Assembly (NCBI RefSeq): GCF_016219575.1
Contig: NZ_JACRMG010000012.1
Location: 1-64,000 of the forward strand
DNA length: 64,000 bases
Reading direction: 5' to 3'
Source: Bradyrhizobium sp.
GTDB lineage: Bacteria; Pseudomonadota; Alphaproteobacteria; Rhizobiales; Xanthobacteraceae
This document shows, piece by piece, positions 1-6,820 of the stretch. The first letter of the stretch is position 1. Every line of letters starts with the position of its first letter. The position numbers and the translations under genes are program-made. Under the pieces are notes generated by a model. The model was not told the DNA's origin and searched no databases. It saw nothing but the letters and a program-made list of their open reading frames with translations.

Positions 1-67
1 TGGCCCCCGCCCCCTTCGGCAATAGCACTTCCATAAAGCTCGGTTGTCCGGTCTGCTTCACTGCCAT
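1..67 (-). CDS. Probable IS5-like transposase, N-terminus only (runs off left edge)
   Basis: Only the first 22 codons lie in the window, read leftwards from an ATG at 67 with a GGAG Shine-Dalgarno about six bases upstream. The N-terminus begins MAVKQTGQPS and continues with a Leu-Pro-Lys-Gly stretch; Lys/Arg-Gln-Thr-Gly-Gln-x-Ser is, from memory, typical of the start of IS5-family transposases in rhizobia. No catalytic residue is visible and no terminal inverted repeat could be identified between 68 and 123, so the transposase call is an inference. Confidence 0.4.
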   Translation of the reverse strand, partial: MAVKQTGQPSFMEVLLPKGAGA

Positions 68-123
68 CGCGATCTCCCAAGGCCACGTCTCAGAGAATCA
101 CAATCGCCGAATTACGCAACAGG

Positions 124-263
124 CCCCTTGTGGGAGAGGGCAGCGACGCAGGCACGTCAAACGCATTTGGGTGAGGGGTCGTCTCCACAAACACTCTGCC
201 CGTGGATAGCGACCTCTCATCCGGCTCGCATCTTCGATGCGAGCCACCTTCTCCCACAAGGGG
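124..263. repeat. Dispersed palindromic repeat, family 1
   Basis: Perfect 13-base inverted arms lie at 124-136 and 251-263 (CCCCTTGTGGGAG and its complement). A second hairpin sits inside at 223-232/236-245 (GGCTCGCATC, loop TTC). It fills most of the gap between the edge transposase fragment and the end of the GT39 gene. Similar 'cccacaaggggagaagg' elements are familiar as intergenic repeats in Bradyrhizobium-type genomes; the copy number here cannot be judged. Confidence 0.75.
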
Positions 264-279
264 AGAAGGTAACGAGAGC

Positions 280-1848
280 TCAAGCCAGCACGCGCCAGCG
301 GAAGAAGGGTGAATCCGGCGGCGGCGAAAGCTGCGGTGTCCAGCCGGTGAGTTTTTCCAGCGCGTAGGTGTCCATCACCACGCCGCGCCAGCTGCGCTCG
401 ACGCGCTCGAGCGGCGTGCGTAGTGCGGTGGTCTCGTTCCACACCGGCGATCCGTTGTCGGGCTCGCGCGCAACATAGAGGCCGGTGTGGCCCTTGATCC
501 AGTCCATGCCGGGATCGGCAAACCCCTGGAAACGACTGCGCTCGTTGATCTGGATCACCGGCACCTGACCGTTGAAATGCCAGCGCAGCATCGCATAGGT
601 GCGATAGTCGGTGGTCGCGATCCAGCTCGCGCCGGTCTTCTTCAACTGATCCCGCGCACGTGCGACGACCTGCTCGTAGCCGGCCTCGCCGCCGACCGGA
701 TCGGTGCGGCCGATCAGGTTCCAGGGTGCCGCCACATAATAGAGGAACACCCCGACCACGAAGGGGATGCCGGCAATGATGGCGGTGCGGATCCAGCCAA
801 AGGTGGACTTCACCATCCACTCCGGAAATCCTTCGCGCGACAGCATCGTGGCGTTGATCGCGGTGGCGGCAAAGCCGGCGGGCCACAGGAACATCGGCCA
901 GGTGTCGCCGACGCGCAGCGTCAGCGATTTCCAGAAGAAATAGCCGAACGGCACGATCACGGCGGTGGAGAGCAGGATGGCGACCGGCTCGCGGTTGCGA
1001 AAGCCGCGCCATGCCGTCAGCGCCACGCCCGAGATCACCACGGGCAGCAGCACGAAGCCGACAAGGCCTAGCTGCAGGCCGAAGTACTCGCCGACGGTGC
1101 GCAACGACAGCGGATGGGTGGCGACCGCGCGCACGAACTGGAAGCGGAAGGAAGCCCAGTCGTGCTGGTAGTTCCAGACCAGGACCGGCGAGAAGAGGGC
1201 GAGCGCAATCAGCGCCGCCGTCCAGGGCCAAGGGCTGCGCAGCCAGCGCCAACGCCAGTCCGGCACCAGCATGAAGGCTGCCACCGCCGGCAGCAGCATG
1301 ATGGCGGTGAACTTGGAGAGCAGCGCCAGCCCAGCGAACAGCCCGGCCGCGAGCCACCAGCGCGAGTCGCCGCTTTCGTTGAGCCGCACCAGCGACCACA
1401 GCATGGCGACCGCAAACGGGATCAGCGCGGTGTCCGGCGCGACCTTGGCCATCAACAGCCCGTAATACAGCGCGGCCTCCGGCATCAGCAGCGCGAACAC
1501 GACGGCGCGGAAATCGCCGACGACGCGGCGGACGATGTCGGCGAGCAAAAGCTGGGTCACCAGCATCGCCACGATGCCGGCGAAGCGGACGCCAAGCGCG
1601 GTATCGCCGAAAATGGCGGTGCCGAAGCGGATGAACCAGGCGATCATGGGCGGATGATCGAGGAAAGAGAGCGCGCTCTCCTTCGACCAGGTCCAGTAAT
1701 AGGCCTCGTCCGTGCGCAGATCGAGCACGCCGGCGTAGACGATCCGCATTGCCGTCATCGCCGCGATCAGCGCAACGACGGCAAGCCATGGCCACTGCGC
1801 GGCACGCTGCGCAAGGGTGCTCAAACGATCGGGCGGGGTTGTCGTCAC
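280..1848 (-). CDS. GT39-family membrane glycosyltransferase (ArnT/PMT-like)
   Basis: A 522-residue polytopic membrane protein. Near the N-terminus, after the first transmembrane helix, it has RTDEAYYWTW and then DHPPMIAWF, the periplasmic acidic motif region typical of GT39/ArnT-like enzymes that transfer a sugar from a polyprenyl-phosphate donor. About ten hydrophobic segments follow to roughly residue 370, then a soluble C-terminal domain of about 140 residues. The start is GTG at 1848, with GAGGAG eight bases upstream. The gene stands alone, divergent from the cyclase gene at 1943. The acceptor (lipid A, glycolipid or protein) cannot be told from sequence. Confidence 0.85.
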   Translation of the reverse strand: MTTTPPDRLSTLAQRAAQWPWLAVVALIAAMTAMRIVYAGVLDLRTDEAYYWTWSKESALSFLDHPPMIAWFIRFGTAIFGDTALGVRFAGIVAMLVTQLLLADIVRRVVGDFRAVVFALLMPEAALYYGLLMAKVAPDTALIPFAVAMLWSLVRLNESGDSRWWLAAGLFAGLALLSKFTAIMLLPAVAAFMLVPDWRWRWLRSPWPWTAALIALALFSPVLVWNYQHDWASFRFQFVRAVATHPLSLRTVGEYFGLQLGLVGFVLLPVVISGVALTAWRGFRNREPVAILLSTAVIVPFGYFFWKSLTLRVGDTWPMFLWPAGFAATAINATMLSREGFPEWMVKSTFGWIRTAIIAGIPFVVGVFLYYVAAPWNLIGRTDPVGGEAGYEQVVARARDQLKKTGASWIATTDYRTYAMLRWHFNGQVPVIQINERSRFQGFADPGMDWIKGHTGLYVAREPDNGSPVWNETTALRTPLERVERSWRGVVMDTYALEKLTGWTPQLSPPPDSPFFRWRVLA

Positions 1849-1942
1849 GGCGCTTTCTCCTCGACTCCCCGGGGGGTGTCAAGGCGCCGGAGTTGTGAAG
1901 CAGGGCTTCAATTGCCGCGCAATAGACCCTAAGATTTGCCGC

Positions 1943-3688
1943 ATGGACGGCACGGCGGCATCTTCATCGGAGCAGATCAGGACGTTGGCACGCGGCATCG
2001 GGCTGCGGCAGGTCCGCCTCGCCAGCGGCGTCATCCTGTTTGCCTATCTGGTCAGCCATTTCCTCAACCATGCGCTCGGCAATGTCTCGCTGGAAGCGAT
2101 GGCGGACGGGGTGGGCTGGCACATCGCGTTCTGGCAATTCCTTCCGGTATCGGTTCTCTTCTACGCCGCCTGCATCGTGCACGCCTCGCTCGGCATCTGG
2201 GCGCTGTACGAGCGCCGGCAATTCCGCTGGAAGACGATGGAGCTGCTGCAGCTCGCGCTCGGCCTGACTATTCCGGTGCTGGTCATCACCCACGTGCTCG
2301 GCGTGAGGCTCGCCTACACGCTGTACGGCACCGAGATCCTCTACCCGCAGGTCCTGTTTGCCTATTTCGTCTCCTGGCCGGCATGGCGCATCTGGAGCAT
2401 GGTTGCCGCGATCCTGGCTGCGTGGAGCCATGGCTGCATCGGCCTGCATATGTGGCTGCGGATGAAGCCGTTCTACACGCGCGCCGCGCCGTTGCTGTTT
2501 GCCGCAGCCGTGCTGCTGCCCGCGCTCGCCATGCTCGGCGTCTACCAGGGCGGGCGCGGCGTCGCCGACAATGACAGCGTCGAATGGCGGGCCGAAAACC
2601 TGTCGCGGGACAAGGTCGGCACCAAGCAGCAGCACGACACGATCGACCTCGCGGTCGAATATTCGCTGATCATCTATCTCGGCCTGATCGGGCTCGCGCT
2701 GCTGGCGCGGGGCGCGCGCGCCCTTCACGAGCGGCGCGGCGGCATGATCAGCCTCTCCTATGGTAACGGCCGCTCGGTGCGGGTGCCGAAGGGACTGACC
2801 GTGCTCGAAGCGAGCCTGCGCAACAGCGTGCCGCATGCTTCCGTCTGCGGCGGGAGGGCGCGCTGCTCGACCTGCCGCATCCGCATCATCGGCGATTGCA
2901 GCGCCCTGCCCGAGCCGTCGCAGCGCGAGGCGTTCGTGCTGCACCGGGTCGGCACCGACGATCCCTCGATCCGTCTGGCCTGCCAGCTGCGCCCGAACGC
3001 CGATCTCTCCTTCTTCCAGCTGTTCCTGCCGCACACGGTCTCCGCCGACGGGCACGACGGCAATCCGACGCGGATCGGCCAGGAGCGCTATCTCATCAGC
3101 ATGTTCGTGGACATGCGGGGTTCGACCAAGATGGCGGAGAAACGCCTGCCGTTCGACACCGTGTTCATCGTCAACCGTTTCCTCGGCGCGGTGTCGCAAG
3201 CGGTGCTGGAAAGCGGCGGCCGGCCGAACCAGTTCGTCGGCGACGGCATGCTGGCGCTGTTCGGCCTGTCGGTCAGCCGGCGCGAGGCCTGCCGCCAGGC
3301 GCTGCGGGCCGCGGCTATGATCGCCGCCAATGTCGACGAGCTGAACAAGTTCCTCAGCCACGATTTGCGCGAGCCGATCCGTTTCGGCATCGGCATCCAT
3401 GGTGGCGAGGTGATCGTCGGCGACATCGGCTATCGCGATCACATGGTGTTCACCGCGCTCGGCGATCCCGTCAACGTAGCCGCCCGGCTGCAGGACATGA
3501 CCAAGGCGCTTTCCTGCGAGGTCGTCCTGTCCGACGAGGTGCGCGCCACTGCCGGCCTTGCAGCGGACGCCTTGCCGCAGCAGGAAATGACGATCCGCGG
3601 CCGCAACGAACCGATGATCGTGCGCTCGGTCACGGACGCGCGGACATTGTCGGCGCTGGTCGCCGATGTCGAGGTCGTCGCGGCCTGA
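1943..3688 (+). CDS. Membrane-anchored class III adenylate/guanylate cyclase with [2Fe-2S] ferredoxin domain
   Basis: A 581-residue protein with three parts. Residues 25-260 hold about six transmembrane helices with histidines (H39, H43, H80, H117, H163, H169) placed as in cytochrome-b-like anchors of fumarate/succinate oxidoreductases, so haem binding is possible. Residues 268-365 are a ferredoxin domain with Cys302, Cys308, Cys311 and Cys347 (CX5CX2C...C). Residues 380-581 are a class III cyclase domain with metal-binding Asp390 (FVDMRGST) and Asp434 (VGDGMLALFG) and the GDPVNVAAR motif (Asp508, Asn511, Arg515). The catalytic residues I can check are intact. The ATG at 1943 is preferred over an in-frame upstream start because the extra 42 residues are unlike a leader. 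Inference: cAMP synthesis controlled by redox state or electron transfer. Base preference (ATP or GTP) was not settled. Confidence 0.88.
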   Translation: MDGTAASSSEQIRTLARGIGLRQVRLASGVILFAYLVSHFLNHALGNVSLEAMADGVGWHIAFWQFLPVSVLFYAACIVHASLGIWALYERRQFRWKTMELLQLALGLTIPVLVITHVLGVRLAYTLYGTEILYPQVLFAYFVSWPAWRIWSMVAAILAAWSHGCIGLHMWLRMKPFYTRAAPLLFAAAVLLPALAMLGVYQGGRGVADNDSVEWRAENLSRDKVGTKQQHDTIDLAVEYSLIIYLGLIGLALLARGARALHERRGGMISLSYGNGRSVRVPKGLTVLEASLRNSVPHASVCGGRARCSTCRIRIIGDCSALPEPSQREAFVLHRVGTDDPSIRLACQLRPNADLSFFQLFLPHTVSADGHDGNPTRIGQERYLISMFVDMRGSTKMAEKRLPFDTVFIVNRFLGAVSQAVLESGGRPNQFVGDGMLALFGLSVSRREACRQALRAAAMIAANVDELNKFLSHDLREPIRFGIGIHGGEVIVGDIGYRDHMVFTALGDPVNVAARLQDMTKALSCEVVLSDEVRATAGLAADALPQQEMTIRGRNEPMIVRSVTDARTLSALVADVEVVAA

Positions 3689-3840
3689 ATTAACCATGCG
3701 CGCCGCAGCATCTGAAGATTTCTTCAGCAAGCTGGGCAAAACGTAATGCGCGTTCCTCGAACCGCGTTCTCCGAGCCTGCGACCGATCAGCAAGGGGTGA
3801 ATTGAAACCCGCGCTATCGCGCAAGCCAAAGGAGCAAGAC

Positions 3841-4086
3841 ATGTTTCGCAAAGTGACCCTCGCCCTCGTTGCCGCCGCCTCGCTGGGCGTGATGGCGCTC
3901 TCCCCGACCGCGGCTTCCGCCTCGCCGCTGATCTGGAATCCGAATCCGCACTTCCATCACCATCACTGGCATCCCGGCTTCGGCATCGGCTTCATCGACG
4001 CCGGCTATGCCGGCTGCTACCGGCAGCGCCTAGTGCTGACGCCGTTCGGCTACCGCCTGCGCACCGTCAACGTCTGCGTCTACTGA
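3841..4086 (+). CDS. Small exported His-rich protein
   Basis: An 81-residue protein with a clear Sec signal peptide (MFRKVTLALVAAASLGVMAL, then an Ala-rich cleavage region). The mature part starts with PNPHFHHHHWHPGFG, a cluster of histidines that could bind metal, and ends with two cysteines (in AGCYRQR and VNVCVY) that could pair in the periplasm. The ATG at 3841 follows AAGGAG at good spacing. Similar short His-rich exported proteins are common in Bradyrhizobium; no function is known to me. Confidence 0.75.
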   Translation: MFRKVTLALVAAASLGVMALSPTAASASPLIWNPNPHFHHHHWHPGFGIGFIDAGYAGCYRQRLVLTPFGYRLRTVNVCVY

Positions 4087-4113
4087 TCGAAACGCAGCTT
4101 TTCGGTCCGAGAG

Positions 4114-4139
4114 CCCCCGGCCGCCCGCGCCGCCGGGGG
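4114..4139 (+). terminator. GC-rich hairpin after the His-rich protein gene
   Basis: CCCCCGGC at 4114-4121 pairs with GCCGGGGG at 4132-4139, 27 bases after the stop codon. There is no T-run after it, so a terminator role is tentative. Confidence 0.35.
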
Positions 4140-4357
4140 ACTGCTGCGGATTCGACAAAAGTTTGAACTTAAATTGCCGCAAATTCCGCGAAAAGTCCGG
4201 TTTGTGCGGCATAAGCGGGCAATTTTGGCGGAAAGCGCGACACCATTTGCGCTACCAAGCCGGCCACAACCCGCGTATTCTGTGCCTTGCGGACCGGCCG
4301 GTGAGTGCGGGGACTGGGGGTTCGCTTTATTTTGTCGATTCCGCGGAGACGACGTGA

Positions 4358-4558
4358 ATGCCTAAAGGTACGGTCAAGTGGTTCAATCCAACCAAGGGGT
4401 ATGGATTTATCCAGCCAGCAACGGGCGGCAAGGACATTTTTGTTCACATTTCGGCGGTTCAAAAAGCCGGATTGACGAGCCTCAACGAAGGTCAGACGGT
4501 GGAGTACGAAGAGGTGGCCAATCGCGGCAAAACCTCGGCTGAGAACCTCAAGGTCTAG
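4358..4558 (+). CDS. Cold-shock domain protein (CspA family)
   Basis: A 66-residue single cold-shock domain beginning [20 protein letters not shown]. Both RNA-binding motifs are present: RNP1 as KGYGFIQ and RNP2 as DIFVHISAV. The length is normal for the family. Such proteins bind single-stranded RNA/DNA and act as RNA chaperones. The 270-base gap upstream leaves room for the long 5' leader often seen in csp genes, but I cannot show cold regulation. A hairpin terminator follows at 4573-4596. Confidence 0.95.
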   Translation: MPKGTVKWFNPTKGYGFIQPATGGKDIFVHISAVQKAGLTSLNEGQTVEYEEVANRGKTSAENLKV

Positions 4559-4572
4559 CGTCTCCACGCGCC

Positions 4573-4596
4573 ACGGCAAGCCTTTTGGCTTGCCGT
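4573..4596 (+). terminator. Rho-independent-type terminator after the cold-shock gene
   Basis: ACGGCAAGCC at 4573-4582 and GGCTTGCCGT at 4587-4596 form a 10-base-pair stem with a TTTT loop, 14 bases after the csp stop codon. The following T-run is poor (CTTCG), so termination may be partial. Confidence 0.65.
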
Positions 4597-4651
4597 CTTC
4601 GAGCCCTATTTCGAACCGAGCAAATGCGACCGGATGATTCCATCCGGCCGC

Positions 4652-5314
4652 CTAATCCTCCTTAACCCATTTGGCGACGGTCATGACGTCAGGCGGCTGC
4701 AGATAGCCGCGCGTCCAGGGATCGACGACCCATTCCACCTTGGTGGCGCGATCGACCAGCACTGCGGTGTTGTGCGGCGTCTGCAGCACCAGCGCGTTGC
4801 CGCGATACTTGGGATCGCCGACGGTGTGGAACTTCAACAGCCCCCATTCCCGAAGCACCAGCAACAGGCTCGTCGTGTTGCGGGTGGTGTCCCAGCAATC
4901 GTAATTGTGCGCATCGTCGCGGAAACGGAAATCCGCCTTCGCCACGCGCCTGTTGGTGCCGAGGATCGGGCCCATGCGGCGGTCGAACCAGACCACCGCC
5001 CTCTGCGCCGCCGCGCGCTCGGCGGCGGCGCTGGCGTGGCCGGCATTGAGAATCCCGGTCAGCGCCCCGCGGTCGCCTGCGGTGAACTGAAGGATATGGC
5101 GGCGGCGGCAGACGAAGCCGTAGCAGACGGTCATCGAGGTCGCCGAGGGCGGATAGATCGAGACGCTGGAATAGAGGTCGGCGACGGCCCGGCTCATCTG
5201 GATCGGTCCGGCGAGGCCAGGCGCAGCGGATGCGGCAGTGATGATCGCCAGCGCAGCCATCCGCATTGCCGGCTGCAGTCGGCACACGCGCTTCGATCGC
5301 ATGGTGTCTCTCAC
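4652..5314 (-). CDS. Exported protein of unknown function, possible transglutaminase-like fold
   Basis: A 220-residue protein with an N-terminal signal peptide (hydrophobic segment MAALAIITAASAAPGLAG). The true start may be one of the internal Met codons just before that segment. The mature part has NYDCWDTTRNTTSLLLVL, later LLKFHTVGDP, and near the end VDRATKVEWVVDPWTRG. A Cys before a helix, then a His, then an Asp in a strand is the order of the catalytic triad in bacterial transglutaminase-like cysteine peptidases, but this is my inference from motif order only. Its stop lies close to the csp terminator and it stands alone. Confidence 0.65.
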   Translation of the reverse strand: MRDTMRSKRVCRLQPAMRMAALAIITAASAAPGLAGPIQMSRAVADLYSSVSIYPPSATSMTVCYGFVCRRRHILQFTAGDRGALTGILNAGHASAAAERAAAQRAVVWFDRRMGPILGTNRRVAKADFRFRDDAHNYDCWDTTRNTTSLLLVLREWGLLKFHTVGDPKYRGNALVLQTPHNTAVLVDRATKVEWVVDPWTRGYLQPPDVMTVAKWVKED

Positions 5315-5442
5315 GGCCCCGCACTGCCCCGTTGAGAACCCGCCGCAGAATTAGCGCAGCCGGCCGTTGCTGCCAACGCGGAACCCGCTCGCGCGGCAGA
5401 TTTTCCAGCCCTGGAATCTTCCCGGCTGAAAACGCGCCGGCG

Positions 5443-6108
5443 TCACCGCCCGGGCTGCATCGCGCCCGGACCCGTCTGTCCCGGCTGCATCATCGACATC
5501 ATGCCCATGTGAGGCGCCAGCAATTCATCGGCCGACTTCTTCTGGTCGTCGGACAGGGCGCCGATCAGATTGCCCAGCGCCGCCTTGATCGCTCTGGTTC
5601 CCTCGAGCCGTGCAGCCAGCCATTTCTCCTGCAGGGCAAAGCGGTCGACCAGGCTCGGCTGCGCCGCGCCGGCCATCCCGGACACGATCGAGGAGCGCAC
5701 TTCGCCGAGGCTCCTGGCGTTGGCGCGCAGCGCATCGGCAAATGCATTCCACGCGGCATTTTGCGCGTCGGTGATCTTGAGCTCGGCCCGCAGGAACGCG
5801 ATCCGGCCCTCGACATGATCGATGGTGGCCATGCCCATGCCGCCACCCGCTTGCTGCATCATTCCCATCTTCTGCATCATGTCCATCATGGGCATCTTGC
5901 CGCCCATGCTTTTCATCATGCCTCCGCCACCCTTCATGCCCTGCATACCGGATGAGCCGCCCATGCCGGACTGGCCCCCGGGCTGCGCCGGTTGCTGCGC
6001 GGCCGGCGCTTCCTTCTGGCCGTGGCTATGATCATGATCGGCCGTTTGCGCGAACGACGGGGAACTCGCCGTCGCGAGAAGCAACGCTGCCAATGCCAGA
6101 CGCTTCAT
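5443..6108 (-). CDS. Met/His-rich periplasmic LTxxQ (Spy/CpxP-like) protein
   Basis: A 221-residue exported protein: signal peptide MKRLALAALLLATASSPSFA, then DHDHSHGQ, then about 50 residues very rich in Met and Gly (clusters such as GGGGMMKSMGG and MMDMMQKMGMM), and a helical domain with ALSDDQKKSADELL, the LTxxQ-type motif of Spy/CpxP-like proteins. A second Met cluster is at the C-terminus. Met and His clusters suggest periplasmic copper or other metal binding; Spy relatives act as chaperones. The ATG at 6108 is chosen for the signal peptide and the GGAG seven bases upstream. Confidence 0.75.
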   Translation of the reverse strand: MKRLALAALLLATASSPSFAQTADHDHSHGQKEAPAAQQPAQPGGQSGMGGSSGMQGMKGGGGMMKSMGGKMPMMDMMQKMGMMQQAGGGMGMATIDHVEGRIAFLRAELKITDAQNAAWNAFADALRANARSLGEVRSSIVSGMAGAAQPSLVDRFALQEKWLAARLEGTRAIKAALGNLIGALSDDQKKSADELLAPHMGMMSMMQPGQTGPGAMQPGR

Positions 6109-6244
6109 GGGAGTCTCCTCCATCAGGGACTCCACCACATTGCCGGTTTCACCCTGGAGGGGCTTGAGACAAATCAACCGGAAATCGGGACAGGGGGTCG
6201 CAAGGCATGCCCGGCCTGGTTCCCTCCGGCATCAGCATCGACAC

Positions 6245-6709
6245 CTATCCCACCGGCAGCGGCGCGTCGCGCTTGACCTCTTCCATCACGGCGTAGGTGC
6301 GTGTTTCCTTGACGCCCGGCAGCGCCAGCAGGCGCTCACCGAGGAATTTCCGGTAGGCCGCCATGTCGGGGAGACGGACCTTCACCAGGTAATCGAAACC
6401 GCCGGCGACCATGTGACACTCCAGCACTTCGGGTGCGTTCTGCACGGCGCGGGCAAAGCGCTCGAACACATCGGGCGTGGTCTTGTCGAGCAGCACCTCG
6501 ACGAACACGAGCAGACCGAGGCCGAGGCGGTGCGGATTGAGCCGCGCGCCATACCCCTCAATGAACCCGTCCCGTTGCAGCCGCTTCAGCCGCTCGCCGA
6601 TCGAAGTCGGTGACAGGCCGATGCGCTCGGCCAGCTCGACATTGGCGATACGGCCATCCCCTTGAAGAATTGAGAGGATTTTGCGGTCAATCTTGTCGAT
6701 ATCTGTCAT
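6245..6709 (-). CDS. putR: Lrp/AsnC-family regulator, probable proline-utilisation regulator PutR
   Basis: A 154-residue protein of normal Lrp length. An N-terminal helix-turn-helix (residues 5-60, with IDRKILSILQ and LAERIGLSPTSIGERLKRL) precedes an effector-binding RAM domain (residues 70-148, with FDYLVKVRLPDMAAYRKFL). It is transcribed away from putA with about 110 bases between starts. In Rhodobacter and rhizobia an Lrp-type PutR divergent from putA activates it in response to proline, and this PutA has no DNA-binding domain of its own, so the same role is expected. Confidence 0.9.
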   Translation of the reverse strand: MTDIDKIDRKILSILQGDGRIANVELAERIGLSPTSIGERLKRLQRDGFIEGYGARLNPHRLGLGLLVFVEVLLDKTTPDVFERFARAVQNAPEVLECHMVAGGFDYLVKVRLPDMAAYRKFLGERLLALPGVKETRTYAVMEEVKRDAPLPVG

Positions 6710-6758
6710 TCTTCCGGTAAAATGTCCAATCTACTTCATTTCCTAAGGAAGAATGACA
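6704..6758. promoter_or_regulatory. 12-base inverted repeat between putR and putA
   Basis: TGTCATTCTTCC at 6704-6715 and its exact complement GGAAGAATGACA at 6747-6758 face each other, 31 bases apart. The left arm covers the putR start codon. TTCCTAAGGAA (6740-6750) lies at the inner edge of the right arm. Likely PutR operator sites for putA activation and autoregulation (inference). Confidence 0.5.
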
Positions 6759-6774
6759 AAATTGTCTATATAAT
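6755..6774 (+). promoter_or_regulatory. Putative putA promoter with operator palindrome
   Basis: GACAA-AA-TTGTC (6755-6766) is a 5-base inverted repeat followed directly by a perfect -10 hexamer TATAAT (6769-6774), 47 bases before the putA ATG. No good -35 lies 17 bases upstream, as expected for a promoter needing an activator. Confidence 0.5.
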
Positions 6775-6820
6775 TCCGGCAACGCCGGCGATATCTGGAG
6801 GCATCCGCCCGGGAAACGCC

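Noticed and set aside
1..123. A complete insertion sequence at the left edge
   Set aside because: Only 22 codons are visible and no terminal inverted repeat or target duplication can be seen.
1964..3829. 621-codon open frame on the minus strand opposite the cyclase gene
   Set aside because: The plus frame has clear cyclase, ferredoxin and membrane domains. The minus frame is rich in Arg/His/Gly, as expected for the complement of high-G+C coding DNA, with no domain or ribosome site.
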